A stretch of DNA of 64,000 bases, taken from the NCBI GenBank assembly GCA_963836425.1, contig CAWIJJ010000005.1, forward strand, positions 91,492 through 155,491, given 5' to 3'. Under the pieces are notes generated by a model, which made no database searches, had not been told where the DNA came from, and saw only the letters and a list, made by a program, of their open reading frames with translations. Both the position numbers and the translations under genes were made by a program. This stretch comes from CAWIJJ01 sp963836425 (GTDB lineage: Bacteria; Acidobacteriota; Terriglobia; Bryobacterales; Bryobacteraceae). The stretch's first letter is position 1. Each line of letters begins with the position of its first letter. Shown here piece after piece: positions 26,520 to 34,681 of this stretch.

Positions 26520-27684
26520 CTACGAGATGCGGAAGGGGATCCGGTTGGTGTGGTGTTCGCGGGCGTCGAGGAGCGGGACGCAGACTCCCAGCTCGCGGGC
26601 ATCTCCGGGCGGATTGAAATTACTGGCGACGGTGAAGTCCAGTTGGTAGGCGGGGGCCTCGAAGGGAAAGCGGCCGCGGAATTCGATGGGGTCGGGCGTG
26701 TCGCAGGTGATGGCGCCGGCCGGTTCTCCGGCGATGGCGCAGGTCAGGCGGACAGCGCCGGATGCGAGCGCGACCTCGGGGACGAAGATGCGGAGCGCGA
26801 ACTCGTGGGCGCGTTCGGGCGGCCTGACGTCGAGTGAAAAGCGCTTCGCGGTCCAGCGGAAAGAGTCGTCCTCGGCGGGATGCCAGCCATCGAGCGGGCG
26901 GACGTAGAGGCCGGGGTGGCGGATACGGCTTTTCACCACCACCAGCGCGCGCTCGTCGGCCTCAGGATTGACCGGGTCCGAAGCGGTGCGGCAGCCGAGG
27001 CGCGCGTGGCCCATGACCATCCACCCGGAGCGCTCGAGCAGACGGAGCAGGCCGGTCATCGAGAAAATCCAGAAATTGGTGGGATCGTTATTGGCCTCGC
27101 GCGCGCCCAGCAGGTAGGCGAGCGGCTCCTCTTCGATGCGGGTGCCAGCCGGCGCGCGTCACCTGGGCGATGCGGGTGCTGAGGACGCACCAATCGGCGT
27201 GAGCGGCGATGGTTTCGAGGACGTAGAGCGGGTTCTTGAGGTGATAGAGGGTCCCGAGGAAGAGGGCGAACGAATAGTCGCGGCGGGGGAGGGCGAACGG
27301 GCGGTCGAGGTCCAGATCGTGGACGGAGAGATCGGCGGAGAAGGCGCGGCGCAGGATCTCGACGCCGCGCAACTGGTTGAAATTGGTTTCGGCGTGATCG
27401 ATGGCGTCGACGGCGGCGCCGAGGCTGGCGAAAAAGAGGCCCAGGTCGCCGTCTCCGCAGCCGATATCGGCCACCGGGTGCATTGCGAGCGCATGGCGGA
27501 GTTCGCTGTAGACGGGCTCGATCAGAGCGGCGATGGCGGGCAGCGCGGTCATCGTCGGGTATGGGTACCAACCGTAGTCGGGGACCTCCAGGCGGGACTT
27601 GGCGGAGGCCAGGCCGGCGGAAAAGGCTTCGGCCGCCGTGCGGAGAGCGTCGGGCGTGAGCGGGAGCGATGAGTTTTCCGGCAT
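26520..27684 (-). pseudogene. SAM-dependent methyltransferase, one frameshift
   Basis: The first part (27684 to about 27146) encodes a class I methyltransferase with the SAM motif VADIGCGDGDLGLFF, then FALFLGTLYHLKNPLYVLET. Near 27146 one extra base breaks the frame. The other frame then continues smoothly with TRIEEEPLAYLLGAREANND, LLRLLERSGWMVMGHARLGC and a C-terminal beta domain to 26520. Without the extra base the protein is 387 residues. Either the base is a sequence error or the gene was recently inactivated. The methyl acceptor is unknown. Confidence 0.7.
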
Positions 27685-27723
27685 GGTGGCCTATTCGAGT
27701 GTCGCAAAAACTGTTAAAAAGGA

Positions 27724-27753
27724 TTGAAGATCTGATTATTACGGAATTATAAT
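27724..27753 (+). promoter_or_regulatory. Promoter of the ferredoxin/oxidoreductase operon
   Basis: TTGAAG (27724-27729), 18 bp, TATAAT (27748-27753) lie 55 bp upstream of the ferredoxin ATG, in the gap shared with the divergent methyltransferase gene. The hexamers are close to the sigma-70 consensus. Confidence 0.55.
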
Positions 27754-27807
27754 GGAGCAGAGAGCACGATAGCACCTCTAATGGGTGGTGCTGGTTTGGA
27801 GGCGGGT

Positions 27808-28056
27808 ATGGCGACTGACGGCAAACCGGACCGGGGGATGGTGGAGTTGAATCCGGAGGAGTGCAAGGGGTGCGGCTTATGCGTAGAGGCGTGTCCGCCT
27901 AAAGTGCTTCGGCTTTCGGAACGGTTAAGCCATTACGGATACCATCCGGCGGAATACCTGGGAGCGGGTTGCACGGGGTGCGGCATCTGCTTCTATGCGT
28001 GTCCGGAGCCTGGGGGTATCACGGTGTTGCGGCTGAAACCGCAGGTGGCGGCATAG
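27808..28056 (+). CDS. 2[4Fe-4S] ferredoxin subunit of 2-oxoacid oxidoreductase
   Basis: The 82-residue protein has two CxxCxxCxxxCP clusters, CKGCGLCVEACPPKV and CTGCGICFYACPE, for two [4Fe-4S] centres. ATG 27808 is preferred to the upstream ATG 27781 because GGAGGCGGGT stands directly before it. It is the first gene of an operon with the alpha and beta-gamma subunits, matching the delta subunit of VorABCD/KorABCD enzymes, and would pass electrons out of the complex. Confidence 0.88.
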   Translation: MATDGKPDRGMVELNPEECKGCGLCVEACPPKVLRLSERLSHYGYHPAEYLGAGCTGCGICFYACPEPGGITVLRLKPQVAA

Positions 28057-28065
28057 GAGCGCGTC

Positions 28066-29148
28066 ATGCAAAAGCAACTGACCAAAGGCAACGAAGCCAT
28101 TGTGAAGGCGGCGGTGCTGGCAGGGTGTCGCGCCTTCTATGGATATCCGATTACGCCGGCGAGCGAAATCGCGGAAGCCGCGGCGCTGTACCTGCCGCGC
28201 GCGGGCGGCGTGTTCGTGCAGGCGGAGAGCGAAGTGGCTGCCATCAACATGCTGTATGGCAGCGCCTCGGCCGGCGTGCGGGCGATGACCGCGTCGAGCG
28301 GGCCGGGCATCAGCCTGATGCAGGAAGGGATGAGCTACCTGGCAGGAGCGGAACTGCCGTGCGTGGTTGTGGACATCACGCGTGCCGGTCCGGGGTTGGG
28401 CAATATTGCACCCGAGCAGGGCGATTACAACCAGGTGGTGAAGGGCGGCGGCCACGGAAATTACAAGACGCTGGTGCTGGCGCCGGATTCGGCGCAGGAA
28501 ATGGCGGACCTGACGGCCCTGGCCTTCGATCTGGCGGATGCGTATCGCAACCCGGTGGTGGTGATGGCGGACGGCTTCATCGGACAGATGATGGAGCCGG
28601 TGGAATTCGCGCGTCCGCGGCCGGTTCCTCCGGCCCCCGAGTGGGCGGTCACGGGCACGGCGGAGACGCGGCACAACCTGATCTCCTCCATTTACCTGGA
28701 GCCCGAGCGGATGGAGCAATACGTCCTGAAGCTGGACGCGAAATACAAAGAGGCGGAGCGGCGCGAAACGCGGGCTGAGTTGTGGCGGGTCGAGGATGCC
28801 GATGTGGTGCTGGTGGGATACGGCATCGTAGGGCGCGTGCTCAAGGCGGTAGTGGAACAACTGCGCGCCAAAGGTATGCGCGCGGGGCTGCTGCGGCCTA
28901 TCACGCTGTTTCCGTTCCCGACGGCGCAGATCCGCGAAGCGGCGCGCCACGCCAAGGGCTTTGCGGTGGTCGAAATGAGCACCGGCCAACTGCGCGACGA
29001 TGTGCGGCTGGCGCTTGAAGGGCTTGCGCCGGTCGAGTTCTACGGGCGCTGCGGCGGCTCGGTGCCGTCGGCCGAAGAGGTGCTGCACTTCGTGGAGCGG
29101 ACATTTGCCGGCTGCCTGCACCCCGAGGAGGCGTTAATCCATGGCTAG
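28066..29148 (+). CDS. vorB: 2-oxoacid:acceptor oxidoreductase alpha subunit (VorB/KorA type)
   Basis: The 360-residue protein has the alpha-subunit signature FYGYPITPASEIAEAAALYL near residues 24-43. FVQAESEVAAINMLYGSASA, TASSGPGISLMQEGMSYLAG and a C-terminal transketolase-like domain (LLRPITLFPFPTAQIREAAR) follow. These enzymes decarboxylate 2-oxoacids with thiamine diphosphate and CoA to acyl-CoA and reduced ferredoxin. The order ferredoxin, alpha, beta is that of branched-chain (Vor) or 2-oxoglutarate (Kor) types; the substrate cannot be fixed from sequence reading. It overlaps the next gene by 8 bp. Confidence 0.88.
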   Translation: MQKQLTKGNEAIVKAAVLAGCRAFYGYPITPASEIAEAAALYLPRAGGVFVQAESEVAAINMLYGSASAGVRAMTASSGPGISLMQEGMSYLAGAELPCVVVDITRAGPGLGNIAPEQGDYNQVVKGGGHGNYKTLVLAPDSAQEMADLTALAFDLADAYRNPVVVMADGFIGQMMEPVEFARPRPVPPAPEWAVTGTAETRHNLISSIYLEPERMEQYVLKLDAKYKEAERRETRAELWRVEDADVVLVGYGIVGRVLKAVVEQLRAKGMRAGLLRPITLFPFPTAQIREAARHAKGFAVVEMSTGQLRDDVRLALEGLAPVEFYGRCGGSVPSAEEVLHFVERTFAGCLHPEEALIHG

Positions 29149-30583
29149 CTACACGGTGATTCACGACCGGCCGGATTCTTTCTACGACCGCTTCGAGCGC
29201 AAGGGCGAGTTACAGCACCAGACCCATTACTGCCCGGGCTGCGGGCACGGGATCGTGAGCAAGCTGCTGGCGCAGGCGATTGACGACTTAGGGATCCGGG
29301 ATCGCACGGTGCTGGTAAGTCCTGTCGGGTGCTCGGTGTTCGGCTACTACTATTTCGACGTGGGAAACGTGCAGGCGGCGCACGGGCGCGCGTCCGCCGT
29401 GGCTGTGGGGGTGAAACGGAGCCGCCCGGACAGCATCGTCATCGGTTACCAGGGAGATGGCGACCTGGCGGCCATAGGGACCGCCGAGATCATCCATGCG
29501 GCCAACCGCGGAGAGCCGATCACGATTATTTTCGTGAACAACGGAATCTACGGCATGACCGGCGGGCAGATGGCGCCGACTACGCCGCTGGGCCGGAAGA
29601 GCACCACGACGCCACTGGGGCGCAACGCGCTCAACGAAGGCTATCCGCTGAAGGTTTGCGAACTGCTCAACTCCCTCGAGGCGCCGGTGTTCCTGGAGCG
29701 GGTGGCGCTCGGAAATAACAAGCAGATCATGCAGGCGGCCAAGGTGCTGCGGCGGGCGGTGGAAAACCAGGTCAAGGGGCTGGGCTTTTCCCTGGTGGAA
29801 GTGCTCTCGCCGTGCCCCACCATCTGGAAGATGCAGCCCATCGAAGCGCAGGCGTTCGTTCGGGAGGAGATGGCGCAGGTTTTCGGGGTGGCCAATTATC
29901 GCGACCGCACGCGGGAAACCGAGCCGCGTCCGGCGGCCGCGCCGCCCCCGCCGCTCGAGAGCCTCGCAGGGCTGCTCGATATCGGAAACGGTCACGAAGC
30001 CGGGCTGCAGCAGGCGGAGACGCGACCGATGGATCTGCGGGTGCGGGTGGCGGGCTTCGGCGGACAGGGCGTGCTGATGCTGGGAGAAGTGCTGGCGGAA
30101 GCGGGCCTGCAATCCGGGTACGAAGTTTCCTGGCTGCCTTCTTACGGGCCCGAGATGCGCTCGGGCACCTCGAATTGCCACGTCCGCCTCTCCAATATTC
30201 CGATCGACTCGCCGCTGGTCTCGCGGCCGAACGTGCTGCTGGCTTTGAACGAGCCGTCACTCTGCAAATTCCTCGAGTCGGTGGAGCCCGGCGGAATCGT
30301 GCTGTACAACGGCGCAGCGGTTCCGGAAGACTGCAAGCGGAAGGATGTGCGCATGGTGGCGCGGCCGTTTACGGAAATGGCGGACCGGATCGGCTCGGCG
30401 AAGGTCGGGAACATGGTGATGCTCGGCGCGCTGCTGGAGGCCATGGGAGTGCTCGAGAACGAACGGGTCCTCGGCGCCCTTCGGGTGCTGGTGAATCCGA
30501 AGTTTTTCGACCTGGACGTGCGGGCGCTCGAGTGCGGACGCGAGTCGGTGCGGCGCGACGACGACTACCTCTGGGGAGTGTAG
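29141..30583 (+). CDS. 2-oxoacid:acceptor oxidoreductase beta-gamma fusion
   Basis: The 480-residue protein joins two subunits. Residues 1-280 are the thiamine-diphosphate beta subunit (HYCPGCGHGIVSKLLAQAID, VIGYQGDGDLAAIGTAEIIH, FVNNGIYGMTGGQMAPTTPL). After a Pro/Ala-rich linker near 258-270, residues from about 297 form the gamma subunit (MDLRVRVAGFGGQGVLMLGE, EVSWLPSYGPEMRSGTSNCH). Beta and gamma are separate genes in most Vor/Kor operons, so this is a fusion. GAGGAGG precedes the ATG inside the alpha gene. Confidence 0.9.
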   Translation: MASYTVIHDRPDSFYDRFERKGELQHQTHYCPGCGHGIVSKLLAQAIDDLGIRDRTVLVSPVGCSVFGYYYFDVGNVQAAHGRASAVAVGVKRSRPDSIVIGYQGDGDLAAIGTAEIIHAANRGEPITIIFVNNGIYGMTGGQMAPTTPLGRKSTTTPLGRNALNEGYPLKVCELLNSLEAPVFLERVALGNNKQIMQAAKVLRRAVENQVKGLGFSLVEVLSPCPTIWKMQPIEAQAFVREEMAQVFGVANYRDRTRETEPRPAAAPPPPLESLAGLLDIGNGHEAGLQQAETRPMDLRVRVAGFGGQGVLMLGEVLAEAGLQSGYEVSWLPSYGPEMRSGTSNCHVRLSNIPIDSPLVSRPNVLLALNEPSLCKFLESVEPGGIVLYNGAAVPEDCKRKDVRMVARPFTEMADRIGSAKVGNMVMLGALLEAMGVLENERVLGALRVLVNPKFFDLDVRALECGRESVRRDDDYLWGV

Positions 30584-30598
30584 CTGTCGGGGGGGAGG

Positions 30599-31852
30599 CT
30601 ACTTCTTCTTCCATTCCTCAAACCTGAGAACTTTCCACTCACACGCGGACTGAAGGTTGCTTCGCGTCGGATCTGCGTTTAGATAGCAACGGTACTTCGT
30701 CTTGTCTTCCTGGTCGCGCCCGCAAGTCGCGGGTTCAGATGGCACGCCGCGGTCATAATAGGTGCAGGCCAAATCCGGAGCGGCCTGCTTTTTGCCCGCG
30801 GTGGGCTGGCGCTGAGCAGAGGGGCTCGCCGTTTGAGCTGCAACGGTCCGTGTCATCAATCCAATTCCTCCCGCGCTCGATAGAAGGAGGAGTAATGCGG
30901 TCACGGTCCACAAGGAGCGCTTCATCCTGCTCAGCCTCGGAGTCGATGTGGTTAGGGTCATGATTCTCCTTTCGAGTATCTTGTTGTCAAACATTCCCAC
31001 AGCGTGGGAGACGATGGACGTATCGGCCCGCATTTTGCCGGCAAGTTGTAACAGCGAGAGTGCGTAAGCCCGGCGGTCCGGAAGTTGCTCCGCGGCCATT
31101 CGATCGCAGACCATTTCGCGGGTTTGCGCCACTTGAGCCTTGATGAGCCACGTCAGGGGATGAAATACGGTGAACAGGCCGACGATTTCGTAGAACACGT
31201 TCTTGAGGAAGTCATCCCGCTCGATGTGCGCGCACTCATGCGCAACGGCGGCCAGGAACTCGGTTCGCGAACAGTCCTCCATGAACGTGGCGGGAAGCAG
31301 CAGAACAGGGCGCCGGAGGCCTGCCGTCACCGGACCGGGAACCTCGCGCGACCGCATCAGGGTCGCCGATTGCACGGATAGCCTTTCTTTCGATGTTTGC
31401 CACAGCGCCGCGTAATCCGGCTCGGCCGATGCCGGCTCGGCATAGCGTACCAGCGCCGCTGTGCGGTGGAGCACCCAGCACAGACGCACGAAACAGAGCA
31501 GCACTATGCCAACGTAGAGGCCAGAGACAAGGTAGAGAGCGATCGGTTGAACGATAAGATCGGAGCCGCTCAGAGGGATATTCCATGCTGACAGGCGGGC
31601 GACTACCGCAGGGGAGGACGCGCTCACCTGAACCCCCGTCGAGGCCTGATGCGCGAACCAGTACCGAATAACCGGCGTCGCCGGCACCAAGGAGGCCAGC
31701 ATCAACGTGGCGACCCAGACTTTGTGCTGCAGTTCCGGACCGGCGGGCTTCACCAATCGCGAGAGGGCCCATCCGGCGCAGGCGAGGATTGCAACCTGCC
31801 AGACGGCGTTGACGACATATGAGGTCAACAGCAGGAAAGGGTTGAGACTCAT
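30599..31852 (-). CDS. M56 (BlaR1/MecR1-like) membrane metallopeptidase
   Basis: The 417-residue protein has four membrane helices and a zinc-protease motif HECAH at residues 205-209 within AVAHECAHIERDDFLKNVFY. The fourth helix lies near 317-333. The C-terminal 80 residues outside the membrane are short, with four cysteines (DLACTYYDR, PATCGRDQE, YRCYLNAD, SACEWK), and are not a penicillin-binding domain. The ligand is therefore not expected to be a beta-lactam. The protein probably cleaves or inactivates the BlaI repressor encoded just upstream. Start and stop overlap by 4 bp. Confidence 0.88.
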   Translation of the reverse strand: MSLNPFLLLTSYVVNAVWQVAILACAGWALSRLVKPAGPELQHKVWVATLMLASLVPATPVIRYWFAHQASTGVQVSASSPAVVARLSAWNIPLSGSDLIVQPIALYLVSGLYVGIVLLCFVRLCWVLHRTAALVRYAEPASAEPDYAALWQTSKERLSVQSATLMRSREVPGPVTAGLRRPVLLLPATFMEDCSRTEFLAAVAHECAHIERDDFLKNVFYEIVGLFTVFHPLTWLIKAQVAQTREMVCDRMAAEQLPDRRAYALSLLQLAGKMRADTSIVSHAVGMFDNKILERRIMTLTTSTPRLSRMKRSLWTVTALLLLLSSAGGIGLMTRTVAAQTASPSAQRQPTAGKKQAAPDLACTYYDRGVPSEPATCGRDQEDKTKYRCYLNADPTRSNLQSACEWKVLRFEEWKKK

Positions 31853-32241
31853 TGAGGGCCGCCTTCCTCGTCGGCTGTGATGCGCCGGCTCAAGCGGGCG
31901 AGTGTCTCGCGATCGATCTGCCGGGTCTTCACCAGACTCATCACGAGTTCTTCCGGCGATCCGCTACACATGCGGCGGATCAGGTCTCGTACCGCCTGGC
32001 CCACAACCGAATCTTTCGATGCCACAGGTCGGTACTCATAGGCCCGACCCTTGAGGGCGCGCCGAACATGACCCTTCTGATGAAGGACGTTGAGCACGGT
32101 TTGCACCGTGGTGAAGGCAAGATCGGACTGGAGGCCGGTGTGGACTGCTTGCACACTGCTGGGGCCCTGCCGCCAGAGCACCTGCATCATTTCCAGTTCC
32201 AGAGGCGTGAGCGACTCAGAACGTTTTTTGCGACGTGCCAT
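31849..32241 (-). CDS. BlaI/MecI family repressor
   Basis: The 130-residue protein has the BlaI winged helix: LTPLELEMMQVLWRQGPSSV near residues 11-30, LAFTTVQTVLNVLHQKGHVR near 41-60, and a helical C-terminal dimerisation part. It would repress its own operon and be released when the M56 partner is activated. It overlaps the M56 gene as ATGA. Two palindromes sit in its promoter. Confidence 0.92.
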   Translation of the reverse strand: MARRKKRSESLTPLELEMMQVLWRQGPSSVQAVHTGLQSDLAFTTVQTVLNVLHQKGHVRRALKGRAYEYRPVASKDSVVGQAVRDLIRRMCSGSPEELVMSLVKTRQIDRETLARLSRRITADEEGGPQ

Positions 32242-32247
32242 CCTGAA

Positions 32248-32292
32248 CGTAGACTACGCGCGTTTCGCTCGCCTGTCAACTATAAAAATAGT
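32248..32292 (-). promoter_or_regulatory. blaI promoter with two palindromic operators
   Basis: On the minus strand TTGACA (32274-32279), 17 bp, TAGTCT (32251-32256) form the promoter. One perfect palindrome, CGTAGACTACG (32248-32258), covers the -10. A second, ACTA-N6-TAGT (32279-32292), abuts the -35. The second has the same design as the site in front of the TIGR03435 gene (3648-3661). Autorepression is inferred from the BlaI family. Confidence 0.6.
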
Positions 32293-32313
32293 CGAACGTT
32301 GCCGGGGAGTGTA

Positions 32314-32336
32314 GCGGCCCGGAAAGCGCGGGCCGC
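32314..32336 (-). terminator. Hairpin downstream of the YHS gene
   Basis: GCGGCCCG and CGGGCCGC form a perfect 8-bp GC stem with a 7-nt loop, 20 bp after the end of the YHS gene and facing the divergent blaI promoter. No T-run follows on the minus strand, so termination is uncertain. It is the only strong hairpin at the end of the exopolysaccharide run. Confidence 0.4.
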
Positions 32337-32356
32337 AGGGTGCGCGGGATCTGCGG

Positions 32357-32803
32357 TTACTTGTGCAGGCCGGGCCAGTTCTTATCGGCGTCCTGGATGT
32401 GCTTCGGTGTATCTTCGAACCATTTTTTCTGGACGGACTTACTGTAGTTGAAGTAGAGCTTTCCGTCGATGATCTTCCAGGCTTCGGGATCGACAGCGAC
32501 GGCGTGGCCCTGGCTGACGCCATAGGCGCAGTAGCCGCCGTATTGAGGTGCGAATTTTTCGGGAGCTGCGGCGAACTGGTCGCGGTGGGCGGCGCTCGAG
32601 AATTGCCAGGTGGCTCCATTCCAGTTATGCGTGAAGGAGGGCGATCCCATGACGGGCTTGCTTTCGGTGAAGTAAGCCACCACGTCGTAGCCTTTGACCG
32701 CGACACCTTTGGAGTTCTTTTCGACCGGTTCAACCTGCGCGGCGGCCGCGGATACGGCGACGGCCATGGCCAGAGCGATTGCGAAACGATGGGTAGTCTG
32801 CAT
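32357..32803 (-). CDS. Secreted YHS-domain protein
   Basis: The 148-residue protein has a signal peptide (MQTTHRFAIALAMAVAVSAA) and then a YHS domain: KGYDVVAYFTESKPVMGSPS, FTHNWNGATWQFSSAAHRDQ, FAPQYGGYCAYGVSQGHAVA. YHS domains are small folds often tied to metal handling, with the conserved Cys92 visible here. Function is unknown. It lies 27 bp after the VTT gene and may belong to the same transcript. Confidence 0.88.
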   Translation of the reverse strand: MQTTHRFAIALAMAVAVSAAAAQVEPVEKNSKGVAVKGYDVVAYFTESKPVMGSPSFTHNWNGATWQFSSAAHRDQFAAAPEKFAPQYGGYCAYGVSQGHAVAVDPEAWKIIDGKLYFNYSKSVQKKWFEDTPKHIQDADKNWPGLHK

Positions 32804-32830
32804 GACCGGATATCCGGCGGCGCCTCTGGA

Positions 32831-33448
32831 TTATTCCCGAATATAAGTGTCGGACGCCTGGCGGCGGCGGGCGAGGAGAAAAAGCAGGGCGGCAAGAGCC
32901 GCGGCGGCGGCGGCCAGGGACCAGGCATGGCGCAGAAGAAAGCCCTCGGCATCCTCGCCTAACTGGAGTCCCAGCCAGGCCTCTCCGAAATAGCGGATTA
33001 CGCGGGCCACAACGATCACCCCGAGAAACTTCCAGAACGGGCTGTGCATCACGGCAGCGGAAATGACGAAGACCTTGAGTGGAAGCGGCAGCACCGGGGT
33101 GACCGCCGGGATGAAGATGGTCAGCAGGCCGTACTGCTGGAACCAGGCGCGGAACTTGCCGCGCTTGGCGGGCGTCTCATCCGCGTCAGCGTTCTTCCAG
33201 ATGCGGGATCCGTGGCGCACCGCGAGAAAGAGGAAGGCGTTGCCGCCGACCGAGCCGGCCACCGCCAAAGCCGCCGTGAACCAGGCGATCGAAGGCTCCT
33301 TGGCACTGGCCGCACCGACTCCGATGACGAGGCCGTCAATGGCCGCCGGCAAAGGAATCCCGACCGAGTCCACAATGCTCAGCAGAAACACGCCCCACGG
33401 ACCGAGAGCTTGCAAGGTGACGGCCAGGTTGTGCAGGAACTGCCTCAT
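32831..33448 (-). CDS. VTT-domain (DedA/SNARE-associated type) membrane protein
   Basis: The 205-residue membrane protein has a small VTT-type domain: GPWGVFLLSIVDSVGIPLPA near residues 16-35, then a glycine-rich re-entrant segment AVAGSVGGNAFLFLAVRHG, and FIPAVTPVLPLPLKVFVISA. VTT proteins move lipids or lipid-linked carriers across membranes, which fits a place behind polysaccharide export genes. The start is 3 nt after the stop of the permease gene. Confidence 0.8.
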   Translation of the reverse strand: MRQFLHNLAVTLQALGPWGVFLLSIVDSVGIPLPAAIDGLVIGVGAASAKEPSIAWFTAALAVAGSVGGNAFLFLAVRHGSRIWKNADADETPAKRGKFRAWFQQYGLLTIFIPAVTPVLPLPLKVFVISAAVMHSPFWKFLGVIVVARVIRYFGEAWLGLQLGEDAEGFLLRHAWSLAAAAAALAALLFLLARRRQASDTYIRE

Positions 33449-33451
33449 GGC

Positions 33452-34681
33452 TCAGACGATGTCGGCGAATGACTTCCTCAGCTTGTAAAACCAGGCGTGC
33501 CCGAGTACGAAAAAAACGGCCGAAAGCAGCCACAATTTCCAGAGCGATCCGAATGCGGGAGGCTGACCCTCCAGAAAGACGGCGCGGTATCCCCGTACCA
33601 GCACGAAAATCGGATTTTTGGACAGGATCAGCATAGCAGACGGCGGTAATTGCGATTCGGGATAGCAGATGGGCGTGACGAAGAACCAGAGGGTCAGGAG
33701 GAAGCCGATCGCCTGGCCGAGGTCGCGGACAAAAACACCGAGCGCGGCGAGAAACCAGCTCATGCCGGCGGTGAACAGGATCTGCGGAACGAGCAGCACG
33801 GGTAGCCAGAGAATGGTGGCGGGAAGCGAGTGCCGGGTCACCAGCAGGAAAGCGCAGTAGAGGACGATGGCGAACGCCTCGGTGACCAGCCCCGAGACCA
33901 CCAGGTTGACCGGCAGGGTTTCGACGGCGAAGACCAGTTTCTTGACGAAATTGCGGTGTTCGAGCAGCACCGAGGGCGCGCGGCCGGTGGCTTCGCTGAA
34001 GGCGAGCCAGGGCAGCATGCCGGCCAGAAAGTAGAGCGCAAACCCGGACCGGCTGGTGTCGGCGCCGAAGCGGGAGCGGAGCACCACGCCGAACACGAAG
34101 AAGTACGTCAGCATGAGGAGCAGCGGGTTGAGCACGGTCCAGAAGGCGCCGCCGAAGGAGCCGCGGTAGCGGCCCAGGACATCGCGCCGGACCATGGTCC
34201 GGATCAGGCTGCGATTGCGCCAGATGGTGAGCGGGGGATAGACGAACGCGCGTCCCACCGCGCGCAGCGCGCGGCGCCGCTTCAGTTCGGAGAAGGTGAC
34301 CGTGCGGAGGGGACGCAACGAGGTAGCACCCGCGGCACTGCGCGCTTCGAGCAGCAGCGCCGGCCAGCCCTGCTCGTAATACCAGCAGCGGCCCTCCTGC
34401 ATGGGAGAGATCAGCACCTGGTAATCGCCGTCCTCTTCGGGGATGGGTATCCGGAGCGTCAAAGACGCAACCTCGCCGGGAAGGAGGTCGCGCGGGAGAC
34501 AGGTGCGCTCTCCGTCCACGATCAGAATGCCGGTCGAAGCGTCGAAGAGGTGGTAGCCGATGGCGAAGCCTCCCGCGGCAAGCCAGGTTTCGGCCGAATC
34601 ATTGCGGATTTCCACGTTCACCGCGGCGGAACGGGAAGGGGCGTCATAGTCAGCGCGCGGTTTCAGGTAGGCGGCGCTCAT
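33452..34681 (-). CDS. Wzm-type polysaccharide ABC permease with N-terminal Wzt-C-like domain
   Basis: Residues 1-125 form a beta domain resembling the C-terminal carbohydrate-binding domain of Wzt ATPases (FAIGYHLFDASTGILIVDGE, CLPRDLLPGEVASLTLRIPI). Residues 145-409 are an ABC-2 permease with about six helices (VRRDVLGRYRGSFGGAFWTV, WFFVTPICYPESQLPPSAM), as in Wzm/RfbA exporters of O-antigen or capsule. The usual ATPase partner is not adjacent and does not occur elsewhere in the window. The start overlaps the GT-methyltransferase stop as ATGA. Confidence 0.82.
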   Translation of the reverse strand: MSAAYLKPRADYDAPSRSAAVNVEIRNDSAETWLAAGGFAIGYHLFDASTGILIVDGERTCLPRDLLPGEVASLTLRIPIPEEDGDYQVLISPMQEGRCWYYEQGWPALLLEARSAAGATSLRPLRTVTFSELKRRRALRAVGRAFVYPPLTIWRNRSLIRTMVRRDVLGRYRGSFGGAFWTVLNPLLLMLTYFFVFGVVLRSRFGADTSRSGFALYFLAGMLPWLAFSEATGRAPSVLLEHRNFVKKLVFAVETLPVNLVVSGLVTEAFAIVLYCAFLLVTRHSLPATILWLPVLLVPQILFTAGMSWFLAALGVFVRDLGQAIGFLLTLWFFVTPICYPESQLPPSAMLILSKNPIFVLVRGYRAVFLEGQPPAFGSLWKLWLLSAVFFVLGHAWFYKLRKSFADIV

